Below, one piece after another: positions 63,766 through 64,000 of a stretch of DNA of 64,000 nt. The DNA lies in the NCBI RefSeq assembly GCF_000002995.4, contig NW_025062475.1:3068528-3132527 (forward strand), read 5' to 3'. The position numbers were made by a program, and so were the translations under genes. The stretch comes from Brugia malayi (Eukaryota > Nematoda > Chromadorea > Rhabditida > Onchocercidae). Position 1 is the stretch's first letter. Each line of letters opens with the position of its first letter. A model generated the notes under the pieces. That model saw nothing but the letters and a program-made list of their open reading frames with translations. It ran no database searches and was not told where the DNA came from.

Positions 63766-64000
63766 CCTTGCCCTTCCTATTTTTCGTCACAACTCATCCA
63801 ATGTTATTGAAGTGCTTTATTTTGATAAAATACCATCGAATTAACCAATGAAATGATCCGTTTCATCCTATGTTTTTATAATTTGTGCTTTATAAACTTT
63901 TTCTTTCCTATTCTAAATTAAAATTTAATTTAATTCATTGCAATCGTTTAACATCTTTTATACTCATATTTGCTATTTGTAAATGATACTTGCAATAGAT

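Larger units (their letters stand above)
62663..64000. other. Region after the tRNA, with a GC-richer repeat island
   Basis: AT-rich up to about 63,180, then distinctly less AT-rich to about 63,780, then AT-rich again. The island holds CA repeats and several GGT, CAC and AGT triplet runs. Frames at 63298-63540 (plus) and 63467-63790 (minus; poly-Leu, poly-Gly and Thr-rich) are generated by these repeats, so I do not call them genes. A 5' exon of a gene beyond the window is possible. Confidence 0.45.

Noticed and set aside
63467..63790. 107-codon minus frame with poly-Leu, poly-Gly and Thr runs
   Set aside because: Every low-complexity stretch maps to a triplet repeat; no domain and no splice context. 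The 80-codon plus frame at 63298-63540 is rejected for the same reason.

Overview
The window looks like nuclear DNA of a nematode, most likely a clade III filarial worm. The evidence is short exons split by AT-rich GT-AG introns of about 50-450 bp, intergenic DNA that is very AT-rich with long A/T homopolymers, candidate spliced-leader acceptors just upstream of start codons, and proteins that read like nematode versions of animal families. The species assignment is inference. There are no operon-type bacterial features, no rRNA and no CRISPR. Exon models were built by hand from reading frame, intron phase, GT/AG signals and family knowledge.

Layout. (1) 28-249 (+): last exon of an unrecognised gene. 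(2) 1772-5197 (-): a complete 12-exon tubulin polyglutamylase of the TTLL4 type (about 561 aa), tail-to-tail with gene 1. (3) 6539-7925 (+): a 4-exon gene for a small secreted ten-cysteine protein of Ly6/uPAR three-finger type, head-to-head with the TTLL gene across 1.3 kb. (4) 7926-14989: AT-rich DNA with microsatellites. (5) 14990-19696 (-): a class B (secretin-family) neuropeptide GPCR, best matching nematode PDF receptors. Twelve exons are visible; one short exon for intracellular loop 3 and probably a signal-peptide exon are not. (6) 19725-57337: about 37.6 kb with no gene I can support, holding four minisatellite-like arrays, GA tracts, inverted repeats and a few weak exon candidates. 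(7) 57338-58437 (+): a complete 3-exon HAD-family phosphatase of the pseudouridine-5'-phosphatase (PUDP/HDHD1) type. (8) 62579-62662 (+): a tRNA-Leu(CAG). (9) 63200-63770: a GC-richer island of CA and triplet repeats with nested inverted repeats, perhaps the edge of a further gene.

The genes are functionally unrelated: cytoskeletal modification, an extracellular protein, peptide signalling, nucleotide metabolism and translation. I found no clearly new biological system. The most notable points are the large gene-poor block upstream of the GPCR, the GPCR's missing pieces, the strand bias of GA tracts, the 42-bp array rich in GATA sites, and the fold-back island at the right end.
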